Assembly: GCA_029834535.1 (NCBI GenBank)
Contig: JAQMWT010000629.1
Location: 1 to 59,068 of the forward strand
DNA: 59,068 bases
DNA from: Chrysophaeum taylorii
Taxonomy: Eukaryota > Sar > Pelagophyceae > Pelagomonadales > Pelagomonadaceae
Direction of reading: 5' to 3'
Shown in pieces: positions 38,245 to 47,209 of the stretch. A model generated the notes under the pieces. That model was given only the letters and a program-made list of their open reading frames with translations, was not told where the DNA came from and did not search any database. Position numbers and translations under genes: made by a program. Numbering within the stretch: the first letter of the stretch is position 1; every line of letters starts with the position of its first letter.

Positions 38245-39830
38245 GTGTCGTTGATGTCGATGGCTTCCGACTCCGTCCCCGCCGCGCGCTCGGTGGAAGT
38301 CCAAGTAGTGGAGGATTTAGGGTTGTGCCGACGTCTGCGACTCGAAACGTGCCGCCACCATATCCGAGATTATCACTTGTTCCTCGTTGGCACCGCCCAG
38401 CCGTTCAACACGCCGTACTACTTCATGAAGATGGCCAAGTCGTTGCCTACCTCAAGTTTCTTTATTCCCGAGGCCGAGTCCTTCCGTACCAACTACGCAC
38501 CCCCCAGGCTCTTTAAAAAGACGGTGGGCAATGTCAACCTGCTGATGTGGACCAAGGTGGGTAGCCCGCTGCGGACCCTCGGATTCGATGGCTTCAAGAA
38601 CACTGAGGCCAACACCAACGTCACCGACGAGGCGGCTGGGAACAAGACCGCTTTTTTTTTCGAAACATGTCGTGCGTCGACCCAGTCGAGCGCCGCGAAA
38701 ACGGCGAGTTCCTCGCGGAGATGGTCCGTGAGTTACAACCGCGCCGCCTAGACCATCCGCCTCTCTTCTTGATGGGCTGCGTCGCCCACTGCCTCGACCT
38801 CGTAATGAAGGATATCGCCGAGATCATGGCCTCCAAGGCATCATAAAACGCTGTCTCCGCATCACCTAGTTAGTCAAGATCCACACCCTCGTTCACCAGG
38901 GCTTCAAGCGAATCACAAATAGTGGTGTCACGCTCGCGCTATTCCGTGCGCGACGACCCGCTTCGCCTACGCCTGCATCTCACCATCCACCGCGCCTGCC
39001 TGAACAAGGACAACCTCGCCTCGCTCCTCGACGACAGCCAGTGGGTTCAGATGGCGGCCTCTGTTTCCAAGCATCTTATCGACACGTTCATCGAGGACGT
39101 AATGGATGATTGGCCCCCCCGTCAAAGTGTCTTCCACGACCTCGGCCCGCTTGACAAGGCCGTTCACCGCGTAGAGAAGCGCGGCGCTCATGGGTACCGC
39201 CTGATCGCCTCCTCCCTCATCAATCACGTCAAAGCATGGCCAAGGCCACGAGGGCCGTTTCCCCGACGAGGCGACCCGCGGGAGGCGAACGACGATGCAG
39301 CCATCTTCGGTCGCTGGAACGGCGCACCACGGCAGGTCGGCTCCAAGGACCCGGCGCGCATCGTGGCCTGGTTTCTCGACCCCTTCATCATGCAGCAGCC
39401 AACAATGGAATGTGTCAAGCCAAGCTGGCACGGGGGATTTGCCGCGCGAGGCTCGCGGGGCAACCTCAATCGCCGCAAGCAAGCCCTCGCCCATCCGAAA
39501 GACGACATCGACGCCAAGTTCAACAAAAAGACCATCGCGATCGTCGAGGTCGAGATCTGGAAGCAGACCAGGATGCACTCCACCGCTTCCGAAAAAACGG
39601 GTCGTGACCGGCGGCGCAATTCCTTAAGCTTGCCCCCGCGCCTTCTGAATCAGTGCTCATAATAGGTCGGCGAGATCCTCCTCCAGTGCGTCAGCGAATA
39701 TGTTCAAGAAGATACCACCAACGACACTCCTCCTGTTGCCGACGACGAGGACGATGAGCCCGTAATCATCGATCTTCGACAGCGACTTAGTAGTAGAGGC
39801 AAAAAAAAAACACCAGGGTAAGCTCCTCTG
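38245..39830 (+). pseudogene. hAT-family transposase pseudogene
   Basis: Several frames on the + strand together read as a hAT transposase: AQPFNTPYYFMKMAKSLPT (about 38398-38455), LGFDGFKNTEANTNVTDEAA (about 38580-38640), LMGCVAHCLDLVMKDI (about 38770-38815, another frame), then NKDNLASLLDDSQWVQMA and ARIVAWFLDPFIMQQ. The 'GC-x-AHCLDL' segment is typical for hAT catalytic domains. At least three frameshifts and stops break it. The C-terminal dimerisation motif is not clear here. No terminal inverted repeats or target duplication were confirmed. Confidence 0.65.
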
Positions 39831-39921
39831 ACGTGGCGGTCCAAGCAGTACCGCTTGACCACATAAGTATCGGACACCACCACCAACCTTAGAGTCTAGC
39901 TTTATTAAACTTTAAAAAGGG

Positions 39922-40687
39922 ATGTCCCTACTAAGAAAGTGGTGCCGCATCGCGGTGTTACCAAAGGTGGTGGTCGACGGCCGGGACGCCTCCTCGCTCG
40001 CCGTTCTGATAGGCAAGGCCTTTTTTCTATTGTGTCAATAGTTTCTTAGCAGACGTCCAGCGCGCGACATCGACTCTCGTTACTGCGTTTGCCAACGGGC
40101 TGCACGACGCGCGCGTCTACAAGGATGTGAGCGAAATTCCCCGCGGTGACGGGTCGCTGCTGGGGGGCGAGAGGAATTTCGTGAAGATCCCAGGCTTCGA
40201 CCTCGACAACTCGCCGCGGAGGTACGACAGAGCAACGGTCGAGGGAAGATCTCTAGTCTTTACGTCGACGAACGGCGCCGCGGCGCTTTCCACGCTCGGA
40301 ACTTCGACCGTCGCCCTCGGCTCCTTTCTCAACCTGAGGGCCGTCGCTGATTTCGTCGACACGGACGTCTTATTGCTGTGCTCGGGGACGCACGGCGCGC
40401 GTTCCGACGAAGACGAACTTTTCGCGGGGACGCTCGCGATTTCGTTGAATGATCGCGGCTTTGAGTTCGAAGACGAGGTCACGAGGGAGGTCGCGGATAC
40501 GGCGCGCCTCGCGATGGCCCAACCCCATTTTTGGTGGAAACTCATGAGGGACAGCGCGAACGCGAGGGGTCTGAGGGACCACGGCCTCGGGGATGATATC
40601 GAGTTTGTTGCTTCCGTCGACAAATACCCCGACGTCCTCCCGATCCGCCGCCCCGGTCAGGACCGCTTCTATTTGTGGGGTGGGTGA
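39922..40687 (+). CDS. 2-phosphosulfolactate phosphatase-like protein (ComB family), one 40-nt intron
   Basis: Exon 1 is 39922-40012, the intron 40013-40052 and exon 2 40053-40687, joined in frame to 241 residues, near the usual size. ComB-type enzymes hydrolyse 2-phosphosulfolactate in bacterial and archaeal pathways; the algal role is unknown. Landmarks are an IDV-x-RATST motif that spans the splice joint, LLGGERN, PGFDLDNSP, FTSTNGAAAL, SFLNLRAVADFV and LLLCSGTHG-x-x-x-DED. Without splicing the frame stops just after exon 1, while exon 2 alone lacks an ATG at the right place. The intron is GC-AG (GCAAGG ... TTAGCAG). A GTG-initiated start at 40127 would lose the motif. Exon 1 is short; the splice model is inference. 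Confidence 0.72.
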
Positions 40688-40865
40688 GAATCGAATCCGC
40701 TGCTCCTGCTGCATTCACCACCTACAGCTGCTACTAAAGTCGGTGTCGTCGTCGTCGTCCTCCTCCTCCTCCCCCAAATCTGAAGAAGAAGAATGTCAGA
40801 AGAAGAAGAAGAAGGAAGGCGCGAGCGAGTAGTCATCGCGAGGAAGGAGGAGAAACCGGCCATAC

Positions 40866-41510
40866 TTAGGCATTGGCCTTTTTGGCGGCGTCGACGCCCT
40901 TTTCGACAGTGGTTTTGACGGCCTCGGTGACCTTGTCGACGATTTTGTACTCATCGTTGAGTTCGATGCCCTTGTCGATGGCTTTAGTCGAGAGCTCGCC
41001 CGCGTAGGAGATGGCCTGCTTACTCTTTCCGACTAAGTCGTACTCGTCGTTGATCTCGGTGATCTTTCCCGAAGTGTCGGAAAGAACCTTGGTGACCTGG
41101 TCCAAGGTGCCGTCGGTGTCCTTCTCCTTCAATTTAGCGACGGCATCGGTCGCGGCGTCGCTCGCCTTGGTCGAGAGGTCGTACTTCTGGTTGAGACGGA
41201 GAAGGAAGTTTAAGACGTCGATCGACACCTTCCCGACGCCCCGCGCGACCTCCCCCACCTCGGAATCCTGCGTGGCGACGTAGTTCCCCGCGACGGCGGC
41301 GATGACGGCGAAGATAGGTCCCCCCAGGACTAAGCCAACGGCCGCCGACGAGATGCTCGCCGAGGTCTTGACGGTCTCCTCGTTTACGGCGACCATCGCG
41401 CCCTCCTCGCTCATTCGAACGACCGTCGGCGGCCGCCGCAAGGGGGTCTGGTGGAGTGGCACCAAGGCCGACACGGCCGACACGCAAACTAACAGGCGGC
41501 GACGCATCAT
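40866..41510 (-). CDS. Plastid-targeted protein with three NxxY repeats
   Basis: This is a 214-residue protein. Its N-terminus is a signal peptide (MMRRRLLVCVSAVSA, 1-15) followed by a basic, Pro-rich transit part. The cleavage context SA|LVP resembles the heterokont 'ASAFAP' site, so it should enter the secondary plastid. Residues 54-78 are a hydrophobic, Gly/Ala-rich segment, likely one membrane helix. The soluble part has three related repeats (near 106-120, 153-167 and 184-198) of the form L/I-N-x-x-Y-x-(L/I)-x-x-K-x-x-x-A(I/A). I know of no function. The LRR gene is head to head, 123 bp away. Confidence 0.8.
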   Translation of the reverse strand: MMRRRLLVCVSAVSALVPLHQTPLRRPPTVVRMSEEGAMVAVNEETVKTSASISSAAVGLVLGGPIFAVIAAVAGNYVATQDSEVGEVARGVGKVSIDVLNFLLRLNQKYDLSTKASDAATDAVAKLKEKDTDGTLDQVTKVLSDTSGKITEINDEYDLVGKSKQAISYAGELSTKAIDKGIELNDEYKIVDKVTEAVKTTVEKGVDAAKKANA

Positions 41511-41633
41511 CAGTTGAAGCTTCGATCTTGGAAGCGTGTCAACGGATACTGCAACGGATCATGACGGTTGGGTCTATTAACGACTCTTTCAAAAAAACAT
41601 AATAATTTTAGGACGACGACGACGACGACGACG

Positions 41634-43031
41634 ATGGGCCGGCGGCGGCGGCGGCGGCGGCCCTATCTGTGCGCGTCGACGACGACGGCGGCGGCGGCCT
41701 TTTTTGATGGAGCGGCGACTTCCCGAAAAAGACGGGAAAACGCGATCACAGTAGCCCTCCAGTTTTCAGCAATGTTCGATACCGTGCTCGTGGCCAAGCT
41801 CCGAGGGGTCGCTTCATATGTCAAAGAGGTAGCTTCGGAAGCACTGGCTCTGGTGCGCGCGGTGACGGAGCGCGACGTCTGCGTGGTAACACGCCAGCCG
41901 ACAAAACTCGAAGACGCCGCGGCCCGCGGCCGCGCGCGCGTCGAGCATTCGGCGTGGCACGCGGAGCTCTTGCGATCCCGAGACGAGAGACGCGCCGCCG
42001 TCGCCTGCCTCGAGCGCCACATCGACCGGAAGACAAAAAAAATCGAAGCGGCCGTGCGGCGGGCCGAGGGTCTCCTCCTGCGCCGGGAATCCGAAACCCT
42101 CAGAAGCTCGATCGCCGCGAGCCGCTCGCTCTTAATCAAGCTCGAGGCCAACGATACGCCCGAGCAGCGCCGCCTTTTTCGCGAAGCAAACCAAGTCGCG
42201 ACCCAGGACCGCGCCCTCGACGAGGCCGCGACCCGCCTCGAGACGAGGCTCCGGACGGCGGCCGACCCCGAGAGATTCGTAGACCGCGACGCGACGCTGC
42301 GACGTCTCGCGAACCTCGTTTCCCTCTGTCCCAACCTCGACACCCTCTCGATCGACTCCTCAAAAGCCTCCTGCTTTCTCCTCGAGGAAGCCGACCGCAT
42401 CGCCGTCGCCGTTTCGAGGGCTGCCCCCGCCCTCGCGACCGTCTCCCTTCGCGCCTTGTCGCGCCACGGCGCGGGTCTCACCGACGCGGCCCTCCTGCCG
42501 CGCGATTCCTTCAACAACCTTCGCCTCTTCTCTATCAAGTCCTGCCACTGCGTCACCGACGTCGGGGTCTTGGCGGTCATCTCGCGCTGCCCAAACTTGG
42601 AAGTCCTCGACTGCGAGTTCTGCGTCGGCGTCTCCGACACCTCCCTCTTTGGTATAGCGACCGCGCCCTGCAAGGCCTCCCTCACCTCGATCAATATCAA
42701 CCGCGCCTACGCGGGCATGACCCCAAACACCAGGGCCGACTACGGTCCCGCGTGCACCGACGCCGGCATCGTCGCCCTCGCGACCGCCTGCGCAAACCTC
42801 CAGGATCTCCGCCTCCGCGGCTATCGCGCGACGCACCCCGCCCTTCGACCCCCCCTCTCCGCCACCACTCTCACCTCCCTTCTCCGAGCCTCCTCCCTCA
42901 CCTTTGTCGACGCCGCGGCCACGCACTTCGCCGACGAAAACACCCGCGCCCTCTGGACCAAACTCGACGCGCAACTTGCCGAGCGTTCCGGCATGGCCAT
43001 TCCCCCCGTCTTCGACCCCCTCGCCTTCTAA
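41634..43031 (+). CDS. Leucine-rich repeat protein (AMN1/F-box LRR type) with coiled-coil N-half
   Basis: This protein has 465 residues from the ATG at 41634; another start is the ATG at 41772. An earlier TTG-initiated extension is not supported. The N-terminal ~210 residues are Arg/Glu/Ala-rich and look like long helices. The C-terminal half has Cys-containing LRRs: LVSLCPNLDTLSI, then SFNNLRLFSIKSCHCVTDVGVLAVISRCPNLEVLDC, and ACTDAGIVALATACANLQDLRLRGY. This is the AMN1/SKP2 style, so it may recruit a partner or ubiquitin ligase. No F-box is seen. The first residues derive from GAC and CGG simple repeats. Confidence 0.75.
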   Translation: MGRRRRRRRPYLCASTTTAAAAFFDGAATSRKRRENAITVALQFSAMFDTVLVAKLRGVASYVKEVASEALALVRAVTERDVCVVTRQPTKLEDAAARGRARVEHSAWHAELLRSRDERRAAVACLERHIDRKTKKIEAAVRRAEGLLLRRESETLRSSIAASRSLLIKLEANDTPEQRRLFREANQVATQDRALDEAATRLETRLRTAADPERFVDRDATLRRLANLVSLCPNLDTLSIDSSKASCFLLEEADRIAVAVSRAAPALATVSLRALSRHGAGLTDAALLPRDSFNNLRLFSIKSCHCVTDVGVLAVISRCPNLEVLDCEFCVGVSDTSLFGIATAPCKASLTSININRAYAGMTPNTRADYGPACTDAGIVALATACANLQDLRLRGYRATHPALRPPLSATTLTSLLRASSLTFVDAAATHFADENTRALWTKLDAQLAERSGMAIPPVFDPLAF

Positions 43032-43802
43032 CATCGACTGCCTTCTTCTTCTTCTTCTTCTTCTTCTTCTAGACGTCGCGAAACGCCCGACGTCTGAATC
43101 GTGGTAAGGAGCAGACTTGGGTGTTGTTGGAGAGAAGAAGTTTTTTTTTCGTTTGAGCAAGGTTATCTGATTATGAGTCAATCACAATTTAGGTGAAAAT
43201 CGTTCGCGTGGATAACAAACACATGGAATTTGTACGGCGGCACCCACTTAATGAATGAATGAATGAATGAATGAATGAATGAATGAATGAATGAATGAAT
43301 GAATGATCCCGCGCAACGCCACACCCAAAGCCGTAGGGCTACGGCACCTGAAGTCAGTCAGTCAGTCAGTCAGTCAGTCAGTCAGTCAGTCAGTCAGTCA
43401 GTCAGTCAGTCAGTCAGTCAGTCAGTCAGTCAGTCAGTCAGTCAGTCAGTCAGTCAGTCAGTCAGTCAGTCAGTCAGTCAGTCAATCGCCCGCGCGTGAA
43501 TGAAAGAAAGAAAGAAAAAAAGAAAAAAAAAAAAGGTGCTCTGTGTCGCTCACGTCCCAAGCTTCGAGCCACAGAGAGACCCACTAAAGCTGCAGGTGTT
43601 TCCAAGGCGGCGCCTCACACATACGGTGGATGGGAATATGTATTATCAAGATTATTTATCATCGTCGAGCGCTCGAGAGAGCGCGCGCGTCTATGGGGGA
43701 GTCGTCGTGGTGATGCAGTCTTTTTTCTGAGAGAAACGAATTATGTTGAGGGTGCCGAGAGAGGTCGAGAAACCACGAGAGGAGCGCGAGACAAGAGCCC
43801 CC
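43032..43802. repeat. Microsatellite cluster: CTT, ATGA and AGTC runs
   Basis: Right after the LRR gene stop there is a CTT run (about 43041-43070). An ATGA run of about 55 bp follows at 43249-43305, then an AGTC run of about 133 bp (about 33 units) at 43352-43484. A further A-rich stretch lies at about 43500-43533. No gene is seen. ORFs that cross the AGTC run read as Ser-Val-Gln repeats and are artefacts. Confidence 0.85.
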
Positions 43803-44294
43803 CTAGGCTTGTTGCTCGTCGAGGCTTTCGGGGGAATACTTAGCCTTGAGATTTTGCTCGACGGAGTTCATGAACACGGATCCAGCGATAAAGATGACGA
43901 AGATGACGCCTAGGACGAAGAAGATCCAGAGGGCGGTAGATTTTTCGTCCGTGTCTAGCGCGGCTTTGAGCAGGAGGGCGTACAGGCCGAGGAGCGTCGC
44001 CCATAACATTATGAAACATGAGGCGATGATCCCAATGTCCTCGCAGCTCAGCCAGCAGCCCGGGTAGAAATCGACGACCTCGCCCGTCGTCTTGGTGTAC
44101 GCAACCTTGAAGGGCTTGTAGTGCGTATGCTCATAGATTTCCTTGAGCGACCCGGGCCGGAAGCTGCGCGATTACTAAGCCGCCGTCCATCCACGACAAG
44201 AAACAACGCACTCTCGTTCGTCCTTGGAGGACTTGGGTTGGGTCCCCGCAATCGGTTCTGTCGCCTGGATGAGTTCCGTCTCCTTGGCGGCCAT
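43803..44294 (-). CDS. Small membrane protein with two membrane segments, one 48-nt intron
   Basis: The exons are 44212-44294 and 43803-44163; the intron is 44164-44211, GT-AG (GTGCGT ... GCGCAG, with a branch-like TTAGTAAT). The spliced frame gives 147 residues. An unspliced frame stops within the intron; exon 2 alone is open but has no ATG until Met80. Residues about 60-100 (IGIIASCFIMLWATLLGLYALLL) and 107-130 (ALWIFFVLGVIFVIFIAGSVF) are hydrophobic helices. The N-terminal part is soluble, with an EIYEHTHYKPFKV segment. I do not recognise the family. The model rests on the frame and splice-site match alone. Confidence 0.6.
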
Positions 44295-44940
44295 CCCGCC
44301 GTTTACTACACCTAAATGTCGTTATTGGGCGACACTTAACGCCCTTGAAGTTATTGTGCTACATATGTGTATCTTTCCGATCACGCAGTATGGGTGCGTG
44401 GAAAAATGGCGACTCGTCACCTTTAGAATTAAGTTGGCTCGTGATGGCGCTCCGCGCCGGGGACACCGCGGCTGAGTCTCGGGGATGTTTACGGTCTGGC
44501 GCCCAGGCACCAAGCGCACGCGACGCGGCGCCTTTCATCAAGAACCACGTGGTGGGGCTCTGACGACGTCGTACCCCCAACGTTTGAGACTCTGTTGTTG
44601 TTGTCGTTGTTGTCCACGCACCTGGCTGCCGCTTCGCTCCGAGAACGAGGTATTTCACTACGTGGAGCGAGCCGAGCGCCACCACGTCACGCTTTTTGCT
44701 CCACAATAACGCGCAGAGCCCACCTCGAGCGAGAGATGCGGGGGTGGTTTCCCAACGTCCTCTCGTTCACTCACCACCAGGCGCAACACGACTCTTCTTT
44801 TCGGGCTATCGGTCGGCGAAAAGACCGCGCTTCAATTCTTCAATTGCGCGGCCGCCCCCCGGCACGCGGACTCGAGTGGGTCCCCGGACTGATGATGATT
44901 TCGTTCCAGCGACGATGTTGTTAAATTAACAAGGTGTTAT
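44295..44940. other. Intergenic, no gene recognised
   Basis: Short ORFs on both strands (for example 44485-44709 and 44359-44706) show no family match. It separates the membrane-protein gene from the MDP-1 gene. Confidence 0.4.
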
Positions 44941-45480
44941 TTAGCCGCCGCCGCGGCGGCGGCGGAAGTCGGCCATCGCCTTCTCGTAGACCGCGCGCGT
45001 GATGCCCTCGGGCGTCAGAACACAGGTGACCCCCAGCTGCGAGACCTCACTGATGTTCCAGGGGTCGTCGTCGAAGAACAACATGTCCTCGAAGGGAATT
45101 TCAGTCTTCTTGCCCAGGGCCTTAAAGTGCTTCTTTTTGCTTCCCTTGTAGATCTCGACGAGGTCCCCCGCCACGTCGGCCATCGTGGTGTCCCCGACTC
45201 GATACGTCCGTAGAAGCTCACACGCCCAACTCGGAACGTCGCACCGCGAAGCAACGCCGACAGGCGTCCCGGCGGCGCGCAGCTCGTGCCAGGCGTCGCG
45301 CACGCCCGAATACAGCCGCACGCGCTCGCCCCCCGAACTCACCACTACGTCGGGGTCGTCTGTGACGCGGAACGGCGATCCGCTGCCGAGCATGTACATC
45401 TCGGGAAACCAGCAGCACGCGTCGAGGTCGAAGACGACGAGCCGCGGCAGAATCATCGTCATAGTCTTGCTTACCCTCAT
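44941..45480 (-). CDS. Magnesium-dependent phosphatase 1-like HAD phosphatase
   Basis: This 179-residue protein belongs to the HAD superfamily, MDP-1 (acid phosphatase) family. The nucleophile is Asp18 in VVFDLDACCW (14-23), with the acid/base Asp20. PEMYMLGSGSPF follows, a form typical of algal and plant members. Landmarks are SRCDVPSWACELL (motif II, Thr/Ser) and FFDDDPWNISEVSQLGV (motif IV acidic pair). MDP-1 enzymes act on phosphotyrosine or glycated proteins in other species; the substrate here is unknown. A Gly/Arg run ends it. The first ATG is at 45480; Met7 or Met9 are alternatives. The divergent PsbP-like gene starts 58 bp away. Confidence 0.87.
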   Translation of the reverse strand: MRVSKTMTMILPRLVVFDLDACCWFPEMYMLGSGSPFRVTDDPDVVVSSGGERVRLYSGVRDAWHELRAAGTPVGVASRCDVPSWACELLRTYRVGDTTMADVAGDLVEIYKGSKKKHFKALGKKTEIPFEDMLFFDDDPWNISEVSQLGVTCVLTPEGITRAVYEKAMADFRRRRGGG

Positions 45481-45538
45481 TTTTTTCTTAACGGATCATC
45501 CGTTTTACCCTCACCCTTCTTTTTACGACCGATCTTCC

Positions 45539-46174
45539 ATGTTGTTGTTCGTGTTGCGGCGGTCGCTGCTGCTGGGCGCCTCGTACCAGAGCGGACTCCT
45601 CTTCGAGGGCGGCGCGGGCGGCCTCAGCAAGAGGAAACCAGACACGGGCGTGCGGCCAACGGACCGCGCGATCGACGCGTCCGTTGGAATCTTCCAGTCG
45701 CAACTTTTGACCTCGGAGGGCCTCCCGATAGACATCTCGTTTACGGCGCCCTGGAAGGCGCTCAACCCCCTCGCCGCGCGCGACCTCGCGACGGGCGATT
45801 CGGCATTTGTTGTCGTTGCGCCGACGAAGGATCTGAGCGCTGCGACGGCAAAGGTCTTCGGAACCGAGGGTAAGTTTGGCGCCTTTGGCGAGCCGACCGA
45901 TATCCGCCTCCTTCGGAGAGAGGAAAACAACGTCTTCGATTTTGCCTTCGCGGCCCTCACGCCCTCGATGCGCGAGGTCGACCGCCGCGTTCTGGTGAAG
46001 GCCGTCACCGTCGACACCGACACGTTCATGCTGGTGGCGGGGGCGACCGCACAACGCTGGAAGGTCTCTGAGGCCCAAATCCGCGCCACAATCGACTCTT
46101 TCCGAGTCAACCCGGCCCCCGACTACGATTCTGCCATGCGCTCCTACCGCAAAAAGCAACAACGCCCTTCATAA
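45539..46174 (+). CDS. PsbP-domain-like protein
   Basis: This 211-residue protein is probably of the thylakoid lumen or plastid. It has a hydrophobic presequence (MLLFVLRRSLLLGAS) and a basic linker. The PsbP-like core runs from about 50: SQLLTSEGLPIDISFTAPWK, DSAFVVVAPTKDLSAATAKVFG, EGKFGAFGEPTDIRLL, then VLVKAVTVDTDTFMLVAGATAQRW and a final helix AQIRATIDSFRV. These match the beta-sheet order of PsbP/PPD proteins, which act at photosystem II or in assembly. The ATG at 45539 is chosen because the frame upstream lacks a family match. The fold call is moderate; the targeting pathway is inferred. Confidence 0.68.
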   Translation: MLLFVLRRSLLLGASYQSGLLFEGGAGGLSKRKPDTGVRPTDRAIDASVGIFQSQLLTSEGLPIDISFTAPWKALNPLAARDLATGDSAFVVVAPTKDLSAATAKVFGTEGKFGAFGEPTDIRLLRREENNVFDFAFAALTPSMREVDRRVLVKAVTVDTDTFMLVAGATAQRWKVSEAQIRATIDSFRVNPAPDYDSAMRSYRKKQQRPS

Positions 46175-46228
46175 ATACTCCGGTTTATCAGAGTTTTTTG
46201 TTGTCAGTTCTTTTGGGCGAGGTAAGTA

Positions 46229-46633
46229 TTATTCCGTAGATGATTTTTTGTAGGCCGTGGCGGCGACCTCGAGCAGAAGGCCTTTCATCCCGAGACGGTT
46301 GACCTCGATGAGACCAGTAAAACACGGAAAAGGCGGCCGCGGGAAGAACTCGTTCTTTACTTTGTTGAAGGCATCGAGGTGCTTCTCCATGTCGACGTGG
46401 AAGGTCTTGACGTCAACGATGTCCTGTGTCCCCATCCCGGCGACCTCGAGGAGCGCGACGACCTTCTCGAACGCCAAACGGAACTGCGACTCGGGGTCTT
46501 CCACGACGGCACCATCGGCGACGCCCACTTGGCCCGCGACGAACAAAAAGTCCCCCGCGCGCACGGCGGGGCTGTACCCGAGCCTCTCGAACAACTCCCT
46601 CTTCCCTTCGGGGAACAACGCGTTCGGACCCAT
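46229..46633 (-). CDS. RidA family protein (YjgF/YER057c/UK114)
   Basis: This 134-residue protein belongs to the RidA/Rid family, which deaminates reactive enamine/imine intermediates in amino-acid metabolism. Landmarks are YSPAVRAGDFLFVAGQVGV (20-38), the helix FRLAFEKVVALLEVAGM, the strand DIVDVKTFHVDM and the C-terminal VNRLGMKGLLLEVAATAY. The usual substrate Arg near the end (R-x-x-x-P-x in canonical RidA) is not obvious: the segment reads PPFPCFTGLIEVNRLG. It may therefore belong to another Rid subfamily. ATG at 46633. It is head to head with the ABM gene (102 bp). Confidence 0.88.
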   Translation of the reverse strand: MGPNALFPEGKRELFERLGYSPAVRAGDFLFVAGQVGVADGAVVEDPESQFRLAFEKVVALLEVAGMGTQDIVDVKTFHVDMEKHLDAFNKVKNEFFPRPPFPCFTGLIEVNRLGMKGLLLEVAATAYKKSSTE

Positions 46634-46735
46634 AGAATCTTCAATCTTCCGAGGAATCTTCCGAGTCCGTTGATACGTCCGTTTGGCACGGACTTCAATA
46701 TCCCATCATCATCACCCTCGAGTACAAGTGTTCCG

Positions 46736-47026
46736 ATGGCGCTCGTGATCATTGCTCACGTTTTTGCGAACGACGGTCACGAATCGTTCGTCAAGGCAGA
46801 AATGGAGAAGCTGATTCCGATCACGCTCGGTGAAGAGGGCTGCTTGAGTTACGAACTTCATACGGATAATTCTGATGCGAATCATTTTGTTTTCGTGGAA
46901 AGCTGGACCTCCCGCGAACTCTGGCAAAAGCACATGGGCGCGCCCCACCTCGCTAACTACCTGGCCGTTACTGAGGGTAAGATCGCCGACTTCAAGCTCT
47001 ACGAATTGACGAAGCTCGCAGCATAA
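46736..47026 (+). CDS. ABM-fold monooxygenase (YgiN-like)
   Basis: This 96-residue single-domain protein of the antibiotic biosynthesis monooxygenase fold, such as quinol monooxygenase YgiN, acts on quinones or other aromatics. Landmarks are a first strand MALVIIAHVFA, KAEMEKLIPITLGEEGCLSYELH, the strand HFVFVESWTSRELWQKHM, the helix GAPHLANYLAV and a final strand. The ATG at 46736 sits at the first strand; the longer upstream frame is not supported. Its length is the family norm. It is next to the RidA gene, which may reflect a shared bidirectional promoter. Confidence 0.86.
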   Translation: MALVIIAHVFANDGHESFVKAEMEKLIPITLGEEGCLSYELHTDNSDANHFVFVESWTSRELWQKHMGAPHLANYLAVTEGKIADFKLYELTKLAA

Positions 47027-47209
47027 AGCGCAAGGCAAACCACCCTTGGTTGTGTTGTGTTGTGTTGTGTGCGAGATGATGCCGCGAGGTCACTCACTTG
47101 TCCATATCGGTTTGTGTCCTGGTTAAGGGCAAACGAAGGAATTCAAGGATAAAGCCTTAATTTAACTTACCTCTCATGTGGCAAGGGACAACGTTCAAAT
47201 TAAAAAAAA
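47027..47209. other. Short spacer, no gene
   Basis: A GTGTT microsatellite lies just after the ABM gene (about 47049-47072). The hAT fragment on the minus strand begins to the right. Confidence 0.4.

Noticed and set aside
38922..39662. 246-codon ORF as a separate gene
   Set aside because: It contains the middle of the hAT transposase in one frame, continuing from frames to its left; part of the pseudogene.
40681..40720. tRNA T-arm-like sequence (GAATCGAATCC)
   Set aside because: No acceptor, D-arm or anticodon arm can be paired around it; it follows the ComB stop.
43352..43484. CRISPR-like array
   Set aside because: It is a perfect AGTC microsatellite with no spacers, in a eukaryotic genome.
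43299..43503. Two 66-codon ORFs with Ser-Val-Gln repeats
   Set aside because: Translation of the AGTC microsatellite.
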